The notes: a model not told the origin generated them from the sequence alone. Numbered from the stretch's first letter, positions 11,958-22,960 are shown. The stretch: DNA of 58,000 nt from Adiantum capillus-veneris (GCA_014529385.2 CM043960.1:38419281-38477280), one strand, 5' to 3'. Numbers and translations are program-made.

Positions 11958-12357
11958 CTGAACCTCACAAAGCAAAAAAAATATGTGCCCTTCTGATAGC
12001 ATAACAACACCAGGTTTAGAGCCATTCACGAGACCATAAACCAAAACATAGACGGCACGAGGGTTTTTTTGAAAATCAAGACTCACATATACACAAGAAC
12101 AGGGGACTGCTATTGAGCTCAAAACGCAACAAAAGGACAGATAAAAAGCGCTTAAACCAGGTGCAGCGTGCACTGTAGCCCCTCTTCTACATCAAAGAAA
12201 GAAATCAATATCAAATTTGGCCAAAACAGTTGGGCATTACATACATACTATACACAAACTCATTCTGAGTGTATGTCGTGCGTTTCTACATGATCACTAC
12301 ACAGGGGAACAACACACACACACACACAAACAAACAGAAAAAATATGAAAGACTAAC
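11958..12357 (-). other. intron in the NF-YB 5' UTR
   Basis: On the minus strand a good donor, GCAG|GTTAGT, lies at 12358/12357. A pyrimidine-rich tract (ATTTTTTTTGCTTTGTGAG) and two possible acceptors (AG at 11964 or 11958) lie just before the ATG. The intron would be about 394-400 bp. It holds a short (CA)n run near the donor. Leader introns are common in plant regulatory genes and often raise expression. Confidence 0.65.
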
Positions 12358-12610
12358 CTGCTACCGTTGGACATGCCAAGCCGGGCCAGCGGGTAGCACA
12401 CGCTAACCTCACACACACATTGACACATGTATACACACAAGGGTCTTCAAAGAGCTTAAAGGATGCAAGCAAAGCCTCTCTCTCGGTAGATCTACTAGAC
12501 ACACGCAATCGAAAAGAAGAAGTCAGTGCGTTATCCTCACCGGCTTCAACTCGCGTCTCAGCTCCTTCAAACGCAGACTAGGGTTTTGAACTTCCGCAGG
12601 CTGGAGGCTT
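12358..12610 (-). promoter_or_regulatory. NF-YB 5' UTR exon and start region
   Basis: The non-coding first exon ends at 12358 on the minus strand. An AAACCCTAG motif (telo-box-like, frequent near plant transcription starts) lies at about 12578-12590. A possible further donor, CAG|GTAAAG, lies at about 12612, so the first exon could extend upstream and be spliced. No clear TATA box was found. Confidence 0.45.
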
Positions 12611-12957
12611 TACCTGGTCTGTGACGCCATGCCCAAAGAACACATCAGCCTAAATTAAGTTAATGCTGTAATCGGACTTATTAACAATTAACAACGAAAG
12701 AGAACAATTAAAATGAGAGGGAGGCAGTCTTCGGGAAAAATCATCTTTCCAAACATACAAATTTCCCTTTCTCGAATTTTCCAAGAGGAAATTTTAGAAA
12801 ATTAGGTTTATTTTTGGGTTTTTACACTAATTTTCTCTATTTTGGGGCGGAACTTCTCCTTTTCCCCTTGCCTTCAACCGGCATTTTCAAAATTGAAAAC
12901 GGCACAATATTAAGCTGAGACACATTTCTCTCGAACTGTGGAGGGAAGCAAAGAGAA

Positions 12958-13088
12958 TTTTTTATTTTTATTTTCTTTTTGCCCAAGCATTAGCTACTTT
13001 TAAGAGATTGCGCCCACACCTGCATGTCAAATTGAACCATATCGGGCGTGGCGAAAGCATCGCCTTTACCGCTAGGCCAACTCCAAGT
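12958..13088 (-). mobile_element. tRNA-derived SINE-like sequence
   Basis: Read on the minus strand it begins GTTGGCCTAGCGGTAAAGGC, which fits a Pol III A box (TRGYNNANNNG). About 30 bases later comes ATGGTTCAATTTG, resembling a B box (GGTTCRANNC). It ends in an A-rich tail (AAAAAGAAAATAAAAATAAAAA). The length of about 130 bp suits a short plant SINE. No target duplication was found. It is not a tRNA gene, as the arms do not fold. Confidence 0.5.
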
Positions 13089-13168
13089 GACCTCAAGGAT
13101 CAAGCTCTGTGTGACGAGAAAGACCTCTTTCAAGAGGGGAACTGGGATAAACAATATACCACTCTCGA

Positions 13169-14305
13169 GTGATAGAGAGACAAAGGAGAATCTTCAATTT
13201 CTTTACCAGAACGAGCATTCTCGCTCGCAATGATACAAAGCACTTGACCACATTCGAACCCATTTCCCAGGCCACTCCAACATTCGAGTCACTTGGCACC
13301 ATATCTGCGGTCATACACCATACCATGGTGGCTTCAAGAATCAACTTCCAACAAGGGGCTAAGAGAAATCTTAAGCCCACGGAAAACAAGGACCATAACG
13401 AGCCTAAGGGGAACGAGCCTAAGGGGAAGGACAACGTCCAAAAGTCTCCCAAAGGCAACACCAACAACAACAAAGCTAAGGAGAAGGGAGTTTATAAAGG
13501 CGAAAACAAACTCTCTTCTGAAGAGCTAGAGCGTTATCGGAAAGATAACCATTGTTTCAAGTGCGGGGAGCAAGGGCATGCCTATCATGCTTGCCCCCAC
13601 AAGAATACACGCAATGAGCCTCCTAGAGCTACCTTGGTCGAAATTCAAGAAGAGGATGCTCATCACAAAGGATCTCCACTATGCCATGCTTGGGGAAAGG
13701 TAAGAGAACATGATGCTTTTATTCTCTTTGACCCTGGTTCTACTCACAATTTCATATCCACAGAGTTGGCCACCAGGCTAGGCATCCAAGCCTATGAGAT
13801 GGGAGATGTCCTACCTACCGATGGTGCTTTCAAGGGACAAGAAGCCTCAGTCACTCCCTTAATTGGGAAATTGAGGCTCCATGTCCAAAGCTATGTGGAC
13901 AAGGAGGATTTCTTCATCTCTCCTCTCAAGCATGAGGATGTAATCCTAGGGGCACCATGGTTTGATCTCATGGTTGCCAATGTTAAATTCCTTGAAAGGA
14001 AAATCTACTTTAGGTTCAGGGAAAAATATATCTACATAGATGCTAAAGAGTTGGGTAGTACGATACCCCTTGTACATAAGCAAGCTTTTGATAAGTCAAT
14101 AAAGAGCTCTATTTCCGTGTATATGATTTTTGTTAAAGATTCTCAAAATGAACTTAATGCTTTAGCAAAAGAAAATATAAACAATCAAAAGGAACTAGAG
14201 TTATCCAATTTCCTCAAGGGGTTCCAAGATGTTTTTATGACGACATCCCTTGTGAACTACCTCCCAAACGAGGGAATGACGACCATGCAATTGAACTTCT
14301 TCTAG
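13169..14305 (+). pseudogene. gag C-terminus and aspartic protease of chromovirus
   Basis: The open frame holds a basic low-complexity linker and then the zinc knuckle CFKCGEQGHAYHACP (CX2CX4HX4C), which binds the element's RNA. The protease domain has FDPGSTHNFIS: the usual D-S/T-G triad is D-P-G here, with the catalytic Asp kept. The frame is entered from a non-ATG position; an upstream stop at 13148 shows that the true gag start is lost. It ends at a stop just before the reverse transcriptase. Confidence 0.85.
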
Positions 14306-14860
14306 GAAGCCCACCGCCTAATAAACGTCCTTATCAAGTTTCTCAAGCTCATCACGGCAATTGCATGAGTTGGTTGAGAAAGGCATGGTTAGGCCTAGCT
14401 CATCTCCATTTTGTTCACTAGTGTTATTAGTGCAAACGAAAGACGGCACATATCGGATGTATGTCGACTATAGAGCACTAAATAGGATCACTATCAAGAA
14501 TAAGTTTCCCTTTCCACGGGTAGAAGACCTATTTGATAAGCTACAAGGGTCGACCTACTTCAGTAGGATTGACCTAAAAAGTGGCTATCATCAAATAAGG
14601 TTAGTTGATCAAGACATTGTAAAGACTGCATTTCACACTACGTTTGGTCTTTACGAGTAGATTGTCATGGCACCATCCACATTTAACCGCTTGATGGAGA
14701 CACTATTTAGGCCTCACCGAACCTTTAATGGAGTGTTCTTTGACGATATATCATCTACTCTAATTCATTAGACGAACACAAACAACACGTCCATGTAATA
14801 TTTCAAGTTTTACGAGAGAATAAACTTTATATTAATCGAAAGAATTGAAATTTTCTTACA
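14306..14860 (+). pseudogene. reverse transcriptase of chromovirus, broken
   Basis: Fingers and palm motifs are clear in the open part (14361-14660): YVDYRALNRITIKNKFPFP and FSRIDLKSGYHQI. A TAG follows GLYE, after which the frame continues with VMAPSTFNRLME. The catalytic box reads FFDD (14736-14747) where YxDD is usual; both Asp are kept. A further TAG follows LIH a few codons later. Confidence 0.85.
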
Positions 14861-14906
14861 AGAGATTCAGTATTTACGTCACATTATCTCTCAAGATGGC
14901 ATCCAA

Positions 14907-15518
14907 ATGGATCCATCAAAGTTAGAGATAATAAAAGGATGGCCTAATCCAAGGAATCTGCATGAACTAAGAAGCTTTATAGGTATGTGTGCATACTATA
15001 GACGCTTCATAGAAAAGTTCTCACAAATCACGGGACCATTACATGACCTAACAAAGAAAAACGTTAGGTATATATGGTCCACCACGGAGAAAAATGCTTT
15101 TGAAAAGCTTATCTCTCAACTTGTGCTTACATTGCCGTATCTCTCAAAGCCATTTGAGGTCCAATGCGACGCTTGTGGTGATTTCCTTGGAGCTATTTTG
15201 CTCCAAGAAGGGCACGCCATAGCCTATGAAAGTCGAAGGCTCGACCCTGTTGAGCAAGTTGTAGGCATATTTGAGAAAAAAACTCTTCTACATGCTCTAG
15301 ACTCGTGGAAGCACTATCTATTAGGGACTCCTTTCATTTTGCGAATGGATCACCAAAGCCTTAAGTACTTCATGACGCAGACCAAGCTCTCCGACAAACA
15401 AATGAGGTGGTCAAATCTCCTTTCGCAATTTCATTTTCATATTGCTCACATTGTTGGCAAGCATAATCAAGTGGCCGATGCACTCTCAAGACGACCGAGA
15501 GTGAATGGGTATCCATAG
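14907..15518 (+). pseudogene. RT connection and RNase H of chromovirus
   Basis: The frame opens with the conserved block ending FIGMCAYYRRFIEKFSQI. RNase H follows: the first acidic residue is in QCDACGDFLGAIL, the Glu in FEKKTLLHAL, the next Asp in MDHQSLKYF and the last in VADALSRR. All four acidic positions look conserved. The frame stops shortly after the ADALSRR box. Confidence 0.85.
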
Positions 15519-15541
15519 CAACTCACAATGATCTATCTTCT

Positions 15542-16369
15542 ATGGTAGATAAGTACGCTATCTATCCCGATTTTAGAGATGTAATTTCAGCCCTTGCACT
15601 TGGGAAGAAGGAAGAACCATTTACCCTAAAAGATGATAAACTTCTCTATGGTAATAGACTATGCGTTACTAACTCACTACGCGAGAAAGTAATGTATGAA
15701 TCTCATGCTCCTCCTTATGCGGGGTACAGAGGGATTCAGTCTACCCTAAAAGGGTTATAAACGTATTTCTATTGGCCTACCATGAAAGCAAACATACAAG
15801 AGTATGTTTCAAAATGTGTAGTATGCCAAAAGACGAAGTTTGATAGAGGGAAGCAACGTGGATTGATTCAACCTTTGCCAATCCCTAATTCACCATGGGA
15901 GAGCATATCCATGGATTTTATCTTTGGATTGCCTAAGTCTATCCATGGGAATACAGGAATATGGATGATAGTAGACAGGTTTAGCAAACAAGCACATTTC
16001 ATATATGTCAAAAAGACTATCAAGGCCCATCAAATGGCAACCCTCTTTATATCACAAATCTTCAAGTACCATGGCTTGCCAATGTCCATAGTGTCTGATA
16101 GAGATCTTAGAATGACCAGTAATTTTTGGAAGGGTCTCTTTGAGAATTTAGGTACAAGGCTAAACTTCTCTTTGGCCTATCATCCCCAAACGGATGGCCA
16201 AAGTGAAATAGCTAACCTAACCATTCTTGATCTTCTAAAAGCTTATGTCATAAAAGTAGATCAAAAGTCCCAATGGGAGAAGTATTTACCCTTAGTGGAG
16301 TATGCCTACAATAACACTGTACATACTTCCACGAGAAAAACACCTTTTGAGGTGATAGAGGGAAGATAA
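15542..16369 (+). pseudogene. integrase of chromovirus, one in-frame stop
   Basis: Two open pieces (15542-15760 and 15782-16369) are separated only by a TAA at 15758-15760. The zinc-binding region has CVVCQK at its end but the second His of HHCC is Tyr (AGYRG instead of AGHxG). The catalytic core keeps D in SMDFIFGLP, D in SDRDLRMTSNFW and E in HPQTDGQSEIAN. The frame ends in TPFEVIEGR, where the usual motif is P.E.vyG..P. Confidence 0.85.
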
Positions 16370-16642
16370 AAAAGTACCTTTCTACTCAAGGTACATGGGA
16401 AGATCTTTGGTGCAGATGAATATAGGATGCTATATCCATCTCTTGACAAAGGCAAAAGGCTGCTGCTGATAAGCACCTAGTAGCCCTAACCTTCAAACAA
16501 AATGACTGGGTCTTGCTTAAATTTCCCAAGGCTCGATTAAGGCACACGATGGGCAAGAATCGTATTAAAGCCTTACAAAGGAGAGCCACCTTAAGAAGCA
16601 ACCATTGAAGACTTAGCGTAGATCGAGGACCAAGAAGAGGTG

Positions 16643-16819
16643 CTGCAACCTGAGCCCATTCTCCGACACGAAGACAAGGTATTACGAAGTGGTAAGACTA
16701 TCCGACAATATCTTATCAAGTTTAAAAATTATCCTTTTGAAGATGCTAGATGGATGCAAAGCATACAATCAAAGGATCGCCTAAACCTTGTCAATGCTTA
16801 CAATGATTCCATAGAGTAA
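16643..16819 (+). pseudogene. chromodomain tail of integrase
   Basis: A stop-free frame contains EPILRHEDKVLRSGKTIRQY, then LIKFKNYPFEDARWM, matching the consensus 'I.d.R......YLVKWkg.p..eatWe'. Chromodomains direct integration to marked heterochromatin. One aromatic-cage position (usual Trp in KWK) is Phe. The segment between 16370 and 16640 is decayed integrase C-terminus. Confidence 0.75.
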
Positions 16820-17149
16820 GCAAATGTAAATATGTGTAAATGAGCAAAGTTTTTGTCTTATAAAACTCTCATTTTCTTTATTGTGCACAAATGTTAATAA
16901 GTATACATGCTTAGGATCATGTTTGTGGAGACGTCGTCTCCCGAAAACCAAGTAGCTAGAGCTTGTCACTCTGCAATGGAAGATTGATACAAACTAATGT
17001 GCAGACATGCTTGCGACACTAAGGCTCTCAAGCACCAAATGGACTAGTCATCCATTCTAGAATGGTGTCTTAGGGTAAAATAGAGATCCTCTACCTGCTA
17101 GCAAACGGATTAATGACTATGCTTTATCTTCTCTACGATTAATGACTAT

Positions 17150-17530
17150 GATTTCAAGAGAGAGGTAATGTCATAAAAACTAATATCTAATTCTCCCAAA
17201 TGGTGTTCTCATGTTAAACTGATTGTTTATTTGGTGGCATAAAATGTTTAACTCGAGTCTAATTAAACTCTGTATGTAGCTAATGATTATAGTGCTTAAC
17301 CCAAAGGATGAGTACAATGAATCTAAATGATTGGCATATAGTAAAACCTGGTTAATGGTGGTCCCATCCGCCACATTGCCGACCATGTTTTTTTCCATAG
17401 TTTCAAAAGTGGCAAGGTTTCTGACACTGTTTAGGGATTACGAGGCTCTTTGGGATGCTTTTTGATTGAAGCTCCTTAGTATATTAGAGGCTTGCCAATG
17501 CCATTTGAAACCTTATTGTATGGATGGGTG
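17150..17530 (+). repeat. polypurine tract and probable 3' LTR start
   Basis: The purine-rich CAAGAGAGAGGTAA is followed by TGTCATAAAAACTAAT at 17169, the expected junction of internal region and 3' LTR. The LTR's end could not be fixed because there is no second copy in the window; it may run to about 17530 or beyond. Confidence 0.5.
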
Positions 17531-17802
17531 TAAGTGCAAATTGAACGGGATTAGAATGAAGCTAATTGCCTTTGGAGTCTAGGGTGGAATAAACTGTTAT
17601 TGCGACTCCCACTATTTTTCATTCGTGTGAGTGTGTATCTATAGAGGTCGATTTGTGTATGAGGTGGGGTGTTTAAGTAGCTCACAAGAGGTGTGTGAGT
17701 GTATGTATGGAGAATTGATGTTGCTACAGGCTGCTCATGGTGCGAATGTATGAAAATACTGGGAGATTGAGTACGCATACTCCTCTTTAAGTACCCATGG
17801 GA

Positions 17803-17804
<2 letters not shown>

Positions 17805-17881
<77 letters not shown>
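17805..17881. repeat. compound (TG)n(AG)n microsatellite
   Basis: About 19 TG units run directly into about 19 AG units. The same compound architecture occurs at 3023-3093 and 23929-24073. Confidence 0.95.
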
Positions 17882-17883
<2 letters not shown>

Positions 17884-18062
17884 CCATGACAATTGTTTCA
17901 CACCTGCAGAAGCTCAAGACGATGTCATGAGTTTGCTTATTTTTTTTGTTTTCATGAGGCAACGGCTTGCCAGATTTAATATAAAATATCATTTCTCTTT
18001 TTTATAGCAACGAATTGAACCAAAGCAAGGCTTGTTCCCACTCATAGTAAAATAAGCTTTTA

Positions 18063-18095
18063 TCTATACTTCTATATCTATATCTATTCTAAGTA
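18063..18095 (+). other. Helitron 5' terminus
   Basis: The sequence starts with TC right after an A and has the pyrimidine/TA-rich lead common to plant Helitron 5' ends, then ACGGGTGAAGG. Confidence 0.6.
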
Positions 18096-18244
18096 TAACG
18101 GGTGAAGGGATTCCGCCTCCCTCCCCCGGACACGTGGTGAAAGGAGAATCTCCAGGCGAGTGTCCTCTGCACCAGCCAATTGTGCGAGACAGAGAGAGAA
18201 AGAAGTTGGTTTGCGTGCAAATAAAGGGGGGAGAGAGCCTCGTC

Positions 18245-18292
18245 TATATGTAACACGGGGTCCAACTCAAGGGATCAAAGGTGGGAGTGAAA
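18245..18292 (+). repeat. 48-bp inverted repeat, left arm
   Basis: A perfect 48-base match, in inverse orientation, to 23506-23553. It begins TATATGTAACACGGGGTCCA and ends GGTGGGAGTGAAA. The arms are 5.3 kb apart, inside the Helitron. Confidence 0.9.
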
Positions 18293-18808
18293 TCAACCGT
18301 TGATTTTTTTAAGGCCTACCAAATATTTGGGTGCAGGCGAAAAGGGAAGGCTCTACGCAGGTTAATTATTGACGCCGAAAAAGGCCTGTACTAGCGAAAG
18401 CGACGCGAGGCAGGGACTAACCTGTGCAGGGAGAGAAAGTGGAGTAGCTGCAAGAGACTTGTGTGTGCTAGAGCGCGCCTTGACTCCAACTGGCCCTTGG
18501 GCAGCACTAGCAAATTACACACAGTCTCGACAGGTGCTCGAGCTGTGTCGAGATTACTGCGCAGAGACAGCACCTTCAGAGTCAATCACAAGGGGAGGCC
18601 ACACAATTGCAATGGCGCCCAAAGGCTGGTTTCACATGCTGAAGCAGGTTTAGGAAGTATGCTCAGCCTCCCATCAAGCTTTCAGCATTGGCATGGTGAG
18701 CTTGTCTGCATTTGCCTGCTTCGATTACTTTTTGGCATGTCAGTTTTCAGCAAGGCAGAGATCTTGCCTCAACTCACACACAGTCATGCAGGTTTAGGGT
18801 TTTTCTCT

Positions 18809-18995
18809 GGTTATCTGTGTCGAGATTACTGCGCAGGCGGGTTATCTGTGTGGAGATTACTGTGCAGGCAGGTTATCTGTGTCGAGATTACTGCGCAGGC
18901 AGGTTACCTGTGTCGAGATTACTGCGCAGGCAGGTTATCTGTGTCGAGATTACTGCGCAAGCAGGTTATCTGTGCCGAGATTACTGCGCAAGGCA
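18809..18995 (+). repeat. 31-bp tandem repeat, six units
   Basis: Six head-to-tail copies of a 31-base unit starting GGTTATCTGTGTCGAGATTA and ending CTGCGCAGGCA. Copies differ by 0-4 bases. Because 31 is not a multiple of three, each copy shifts frame, so the frames that cross it are chance. Partial copies of the core (GTCGAGATTAC) lie at about 18547, 19160-19197, 23218-23260 and 23440-23453. Confidence 0.9.
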
Positions 18996-19180
18996 GGGGT
19001 TTTATAGCAGGTACAGAGCATCACGGGGAGGTGATCGAGTAGTTATTGATTATCTGATGTGCTGAGTTTACTGCACAGACATGTCCGATTTCAGCATTGC
19101 AAGGATGTTATAGCAGGTACAATGCGCAACATGCAGGTGTTTGAGCAGCTATGCGGTCTCTGATTTGCCGAGTTTACTAC
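18990..19180 (+). repeat. two diverged ~100-bp tandem units
   Basis: Two segments share, in order, GCAAGG, TTATAGCAGGTACA, a run ending in GAGCAG/GAGTAG, and TTTGCCGAGTTTACT or GTGCTGAGTTTACT. They directly follow the 31-bp array and end in the same CGAG-TTAC core. Confidence 0.6.
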
Positions 19181-19198
19181 GCATATTGCCGAGATTAC

Positions 19199-19976
19199 AT
19201 TATTGACACAATCTCCAGTGAGCTGCTATGTTAGGTCAAGAATGGGGTGCTCATCCTTTTGTGAGGGCATCGTGGGTGTTTTTGAGAGAGAATGGCATTG
19301 TGAAGGTTTCTGGACTGAATTGAGTTTTTGCGAAACAGAGAGAATCGTTTTCAAGAAGGTGACAAGGTCCACGCCCAGCTTGATGTGATGATTTCTTACA
19401 AACGAGCTCTCTGTACATGGGCTCAATGGGTCAATAGGCATGTAGATCCACATGAAACACGTGTCTTTTTTCGGACATACTCTCCGTAGCATTTCAGGTA
19501 AAGGACAGGGATTGCAGTAGCTATTTTGCAGTGTGACTTCTGATAGGTGCAAAAACCTATCTTAATCATTTCTATTTAAGATGGCTTATTCTTCTTTCCT
19601 GCTTCCAGGGGAAAGAAAATTAAGGGGAGGCTTAATCTTCTTTCCTGCTTCCATCGCCGTCCCCTTCCAGGGGAGGGTGATGTAATTCGAGCGGGCATTG
19701 TGAAGACAAGATAGAGCCAGCAAACGAGAAGTCTGATCTGCCCACATATCCAAATGAGATGCGAGCTCTAGAAGAAGTCCTGGGAATGATAAAAGTACAT
19801 GTTCATGTGCTCGACGTTATGAAGCTCTCGGCATACAGAAAAGATGCACATCTGAGTGTCTATTGGTATCCTCAACAACTGAATGTGCGGCAGCAAGATT
19901 GCTGCCATTGGTGGTTACCGAGGGTTGCGGACATCTAGAATGAGCTCCTATACTATTCAATCACCTCCGCTCCCTA
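19199..19976 (+). pseudogene. captured TRICHOME BIREFRINGENCE-LIKE (TBL) gene fragment
   Basis: Two exon pieces match the C-terminal half of the plant TBL/PC-esterase family, Golgi enzymes that O-acetylate cell-wall polysaccharides. Exon one (to 19497) holds FQEGDKVHAQLDVMISYKRA, then ALCTWAQWVNRHVDP and TRVFFRTYSP. Exon two (from 19671) holds YPNEMRALEEVLGMIKV, then KLSAYRKDAHLSVY and DCCHWWLPRVADI, and ends NELLYYSI. The catalytic D..H pair near the C-terminus is present (19897-19908). Breaks: a stop in place of Arg after YSP, probable Trp-to-stop at the start of exon two and at 19936, and stops in the poorly conserved N-terminal part. The family's N-terminal half (GDS motif) is absent. The intron between the exons is kept, so this is a genomic, not an mRNA, copy. 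Confidence 0.85.
19498..19670 (+). other. intron within the captured TBL fragment
   Basis: The donor CAG|GTAAAG follows the conserved HF of the family's YSPRHF motif. The acceptor CCCCTTCCAG| follows a pyrimidine-rich stretch. The interval is 173 bp with GT and AG ends. An imperfect duplication of 'TTATTCTTCTTTCCTGCTTCCA' lies inside it (about 19587-19653). Confidence 0.75.
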
Positions 19977-21995
19977 GAATCTATATGTCACAGCACATGC
20001 CATTTGCTAATCGCGCATTGTGCACCATTGCTTGGGAAGAAAAGGAAATAGCATCTCTATGATTCTGCCCAAGCGATGTATGTATAGCATCCCTTCAGGA
20101 AGTGAGAAAAGTGGAAGCTTCAGGACGCTGTGGAATCAATACGTATAGAATTGCTTGAGCAACATGTCTCATGGAAACGACACCTCTTTCACGAAGCCGG
20201 GATAGCACCGTAGGCTCTGGCTTTTGTGGTGGCCAGAGTTGGAGAAAATCAGCATTCCATACTGCAGCTGATATACAGAGGATTGCACCAAAGGCTGCAT
20301 TCCTTAACCAAATTTTGGACAAGGCCTTGTTCTGAAAGCTGCAGAACTGGTCACCAATAAGGCTTATTTAGTAAACAAGTGATTTTCATCAGCATGCCAT
20401 ATGTGAGCAGCGGAAAGCACAAAATCAGATATGTATATATGTTTATCAACACCACACCTTGAACCATTGTTTGCTTTGTAACGCCTTTTTAATGCAATGG
20501 GTCTGAGGTGAGAGGTTGAACCCAACACCTTGCACAACACTTGTGCATTCCTTTTTGAGTAAGTTATGCCTCTACTATGCCGCCTTTGACGTTGTGTAGG
20601 TTGCATCGTAGTGCACTTAGATACCAAATACATCTTCAAATCGCTCTCTAATTTGATTGAAGCAAACTCTTTGCCACGTACAGTGACTAAATAAATGAAT
20701 CACGTTAGTGGTGTTTGTATGGTTTCTTTCCAGGAATATACACATTATCATGCACATGATCAAGACTCCTATCTTGCAAATCTCTTTAACTTATGACAAT
20801 TATTGAATTAACAATCTCCCCACAATCAAAGAGATTTTGACCTTTCCACTTTAGTATTTATTAGCTAAGTATGGTGAAGTAAACCTTGGAGCAACGTGAT
20901 GGACCACATTGCGACTAGATAAGAAGCAATGGCCTCCTTGAAAGGACATCTAACAAGAAAGGTACAATAACATTAGCCTTGCTAGCAAAAAGTCACTTGT
21001 ATGCCTTTAAGGGACTTTGGTAAGATATTTTTTTCGTATTATTACGATGTCAAGAACAAAAACCCTTTAAAGGAAACATGTCCAATCGACAACATAAGTA
21101 CAACTAATAGCAACAAAAGAAATGAAGTATAAAATTGTTATTCCATGGCAATTACTTATCTAAATTCTTTCAAAGGTAGGCCAAATAATGCTTGAGCAGG
21201 CTCAAGCTCCTTTGAAAACTCCTTATGTGAATATTTAACAGAGTTGCTAGACTTGTGCAATACCTACATAGGACTAATGACATTTGCAATTGCTTTAGTT
21301 GATTTCTATTTGAGAGTATGAAGATAAAGGATGGTGCATTCAACAAAGGGGTATGTGCATTGATAAAGGCATTGTGTCGTGCTCATGATAATAAGTGACA
21401 TCGTAAGGAAAATATCCTTGTAACTTTGTCGTAATTTCTCATGAAATAAGCACTCTCATCCATACTAGGGGAGCACAATAATACTAAGTTGGCAATAGAA
21501 ACCTATTTAAGGTACCATCAAATCTTATAACACTTTCAAGGGCTTAGGGTAAAAACTGATTAAATATTAATATACAAGGATTTGCATGGTTTAGTCAGTG
21601 CATGATGTGAGTGTTCCTATCTTGATTACTGCATGCTTGACTCATTCTATCCATCTGTGCATCCTCGTGTATACATAAAACCAAGAAAGCGCTTGCCCCA
21701 AGCAATTATATCGGAGTCAATGACGTAGTTGGCTTGAAGATCCAAGGTAGATGAACAAACAAGCACGTGGGATGGATTGGTTCTCAACACTTGTAGGAGC
21801 AAAGCTACCATGAAGGCCAAAGGTGACAAGACACAATCGTATATGCTATGTAGAGATGCCAAGGATAGACATCGCACCATGAAAGCACAAATCAAGAAAG
21901 AAGACAGTCTAGTCAAGCTAGAAGAAAGCCACAACAATCAAAGTCCTATACCTCTAAAAAACAATCGAACATGAAGCAAAGATCGGTTTTGACAT
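19977..21995. other. Helitron interior, nothing firmly recognised
   Basis: A 75-codon minus frame at 20095-20322 has a hydrophobic stretch (NAAFGAILCISAAVWN) and could be another captured exon, but I do not recognise it. A 91-codon minus frame at 20364-20639 is basic and unlike any family I know. The rest is AT-rich without readable frames. Confidence 0.3.
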
Positions 21996-22830
21996 TTCAA
22001 AATTAATTTACTTATGAACGAGAATTATGCCATAGCTACCATTATTTGTGTGTTGCAAAGTTGAGATAGCGTTTCACCCTGAGAGTACTAAGTAGTTCAC
22101 TACTCAGATTGGTTTCAAGGGTTGCAAGGCTAGATTGACATCAAACCTACAAGAATATAACTATGGACAATGGTAGTGAAAGGGATGGTACAAGGTTGTA
22201 GCTGATGCGTTAAGTTGCATGCTAGAAATCCATGCTCTTTTTTATAGAGATTATGAGTCAATTTTGGCATATATTTGCGATACTTGTGAGCATGATTAGT
22301 CATATGATAAGGTGCATATTCGTGTAATAATGTAAGATCTCTCTTACACTAGAGAGAGTGTTATAGATGACTCCACAGGTAGTTCCACTTTATTGAGTGA
22401 TGAATTGCAGTTATGAGTTTTTTTCTATCAAAGATGGGTACTTGCTTCACAAGGGGAGAGTATGTGGACTCTCGTATATAGACTAAGTGCTAGATTCTTT
22501 TTGAGTCACAATAGCCCAAGTGTAGGTCATTTGGTATTAGAAGACATGCACCAATAGAAGCCAATTCTATAGGCAAGTTTTGCATTAGAATAGGTGTTTT
22601 TGAAAGTGTCGAGCAACAAAGGCAAAGTTTCATAAGGTGGGTTAGACTCTTGCATTGCTTAGAGATCCCTAATATGGGAGAGAAATTCTATGGATTTTTA
22701 TGGTTGGTCTACTTGCTTCAAATTGCAATCAAAATTCAAGGTAGACCACTTGACAAAGATGTGTCCTCTTAATCTTACTAAAATGATGCTCAAGGCTTTA
22801 TAATTAGGAAGGTGTCAGAAGAAGGGTAGG
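21996..22830 (+). pseudogene. worn gypsy RNase H/integrase remnant
   Basis: Plus-strand debris reads, with shifts, LTSNLQEYNYG, then VVADALSCM (22198-22224, the end box of gypsy RNase H), and further on ATGGATTTTTATGG with flanking sequence that fits the S-M-D-F-I.G.P start of the integrase core (about 22680-22730). Every piece is interrupted. It is an old insertion in the Helitron. Confidence 0.55.
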
Positions 22831-22960
22831 ACCAAGGGGGGGCACCGTCCCTAGGCACGACTGGCTAAGGATGGCTTAGGAGTTCATAAAGATAGGTTAG
22901 GATGCTTATAAGAAGATACAAGGGGTGGAGAATATCATGCTTGGTCCCCTATCTTCTCAG

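Larger units (their letters stand above)
13090..17200 (+). mobile_element. chromodomain Ty3/gypsy retrotransposon, 5'-truncated
   Basis: In order on the plus strand: end of gag with a CCHC zinc knuckle, protease, reverse transcriptase, RNase H, integrase and a C-terminal chromodomain, then a polypurine tract. This order, with integrase last and a chromodomain, defines a chromovirus. The 5' LTR and most of gag are missing: no sequence like the 3' LTR start occurs upstream. At least five stops or frameshifts break the polyprotein, so the copy is dead. The SINE and the NF-YB promoter lie immediately upstream. Confidence 0.9.

Noticed and set aside
13010-13088. Possible tRNA gene on the minus strand
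   Set aside because: Only A-box and B-box resemblance is present; no cloverleaf arms or CCA-proximal stem can be formed, and an A-rich tail follows. Called SINE-like instead.
18809-18995. Possible CRISPR array
   Set aside because: The 31-bp units are contiguous, with no unique spacers and no cas genes, and the DNA is plant.
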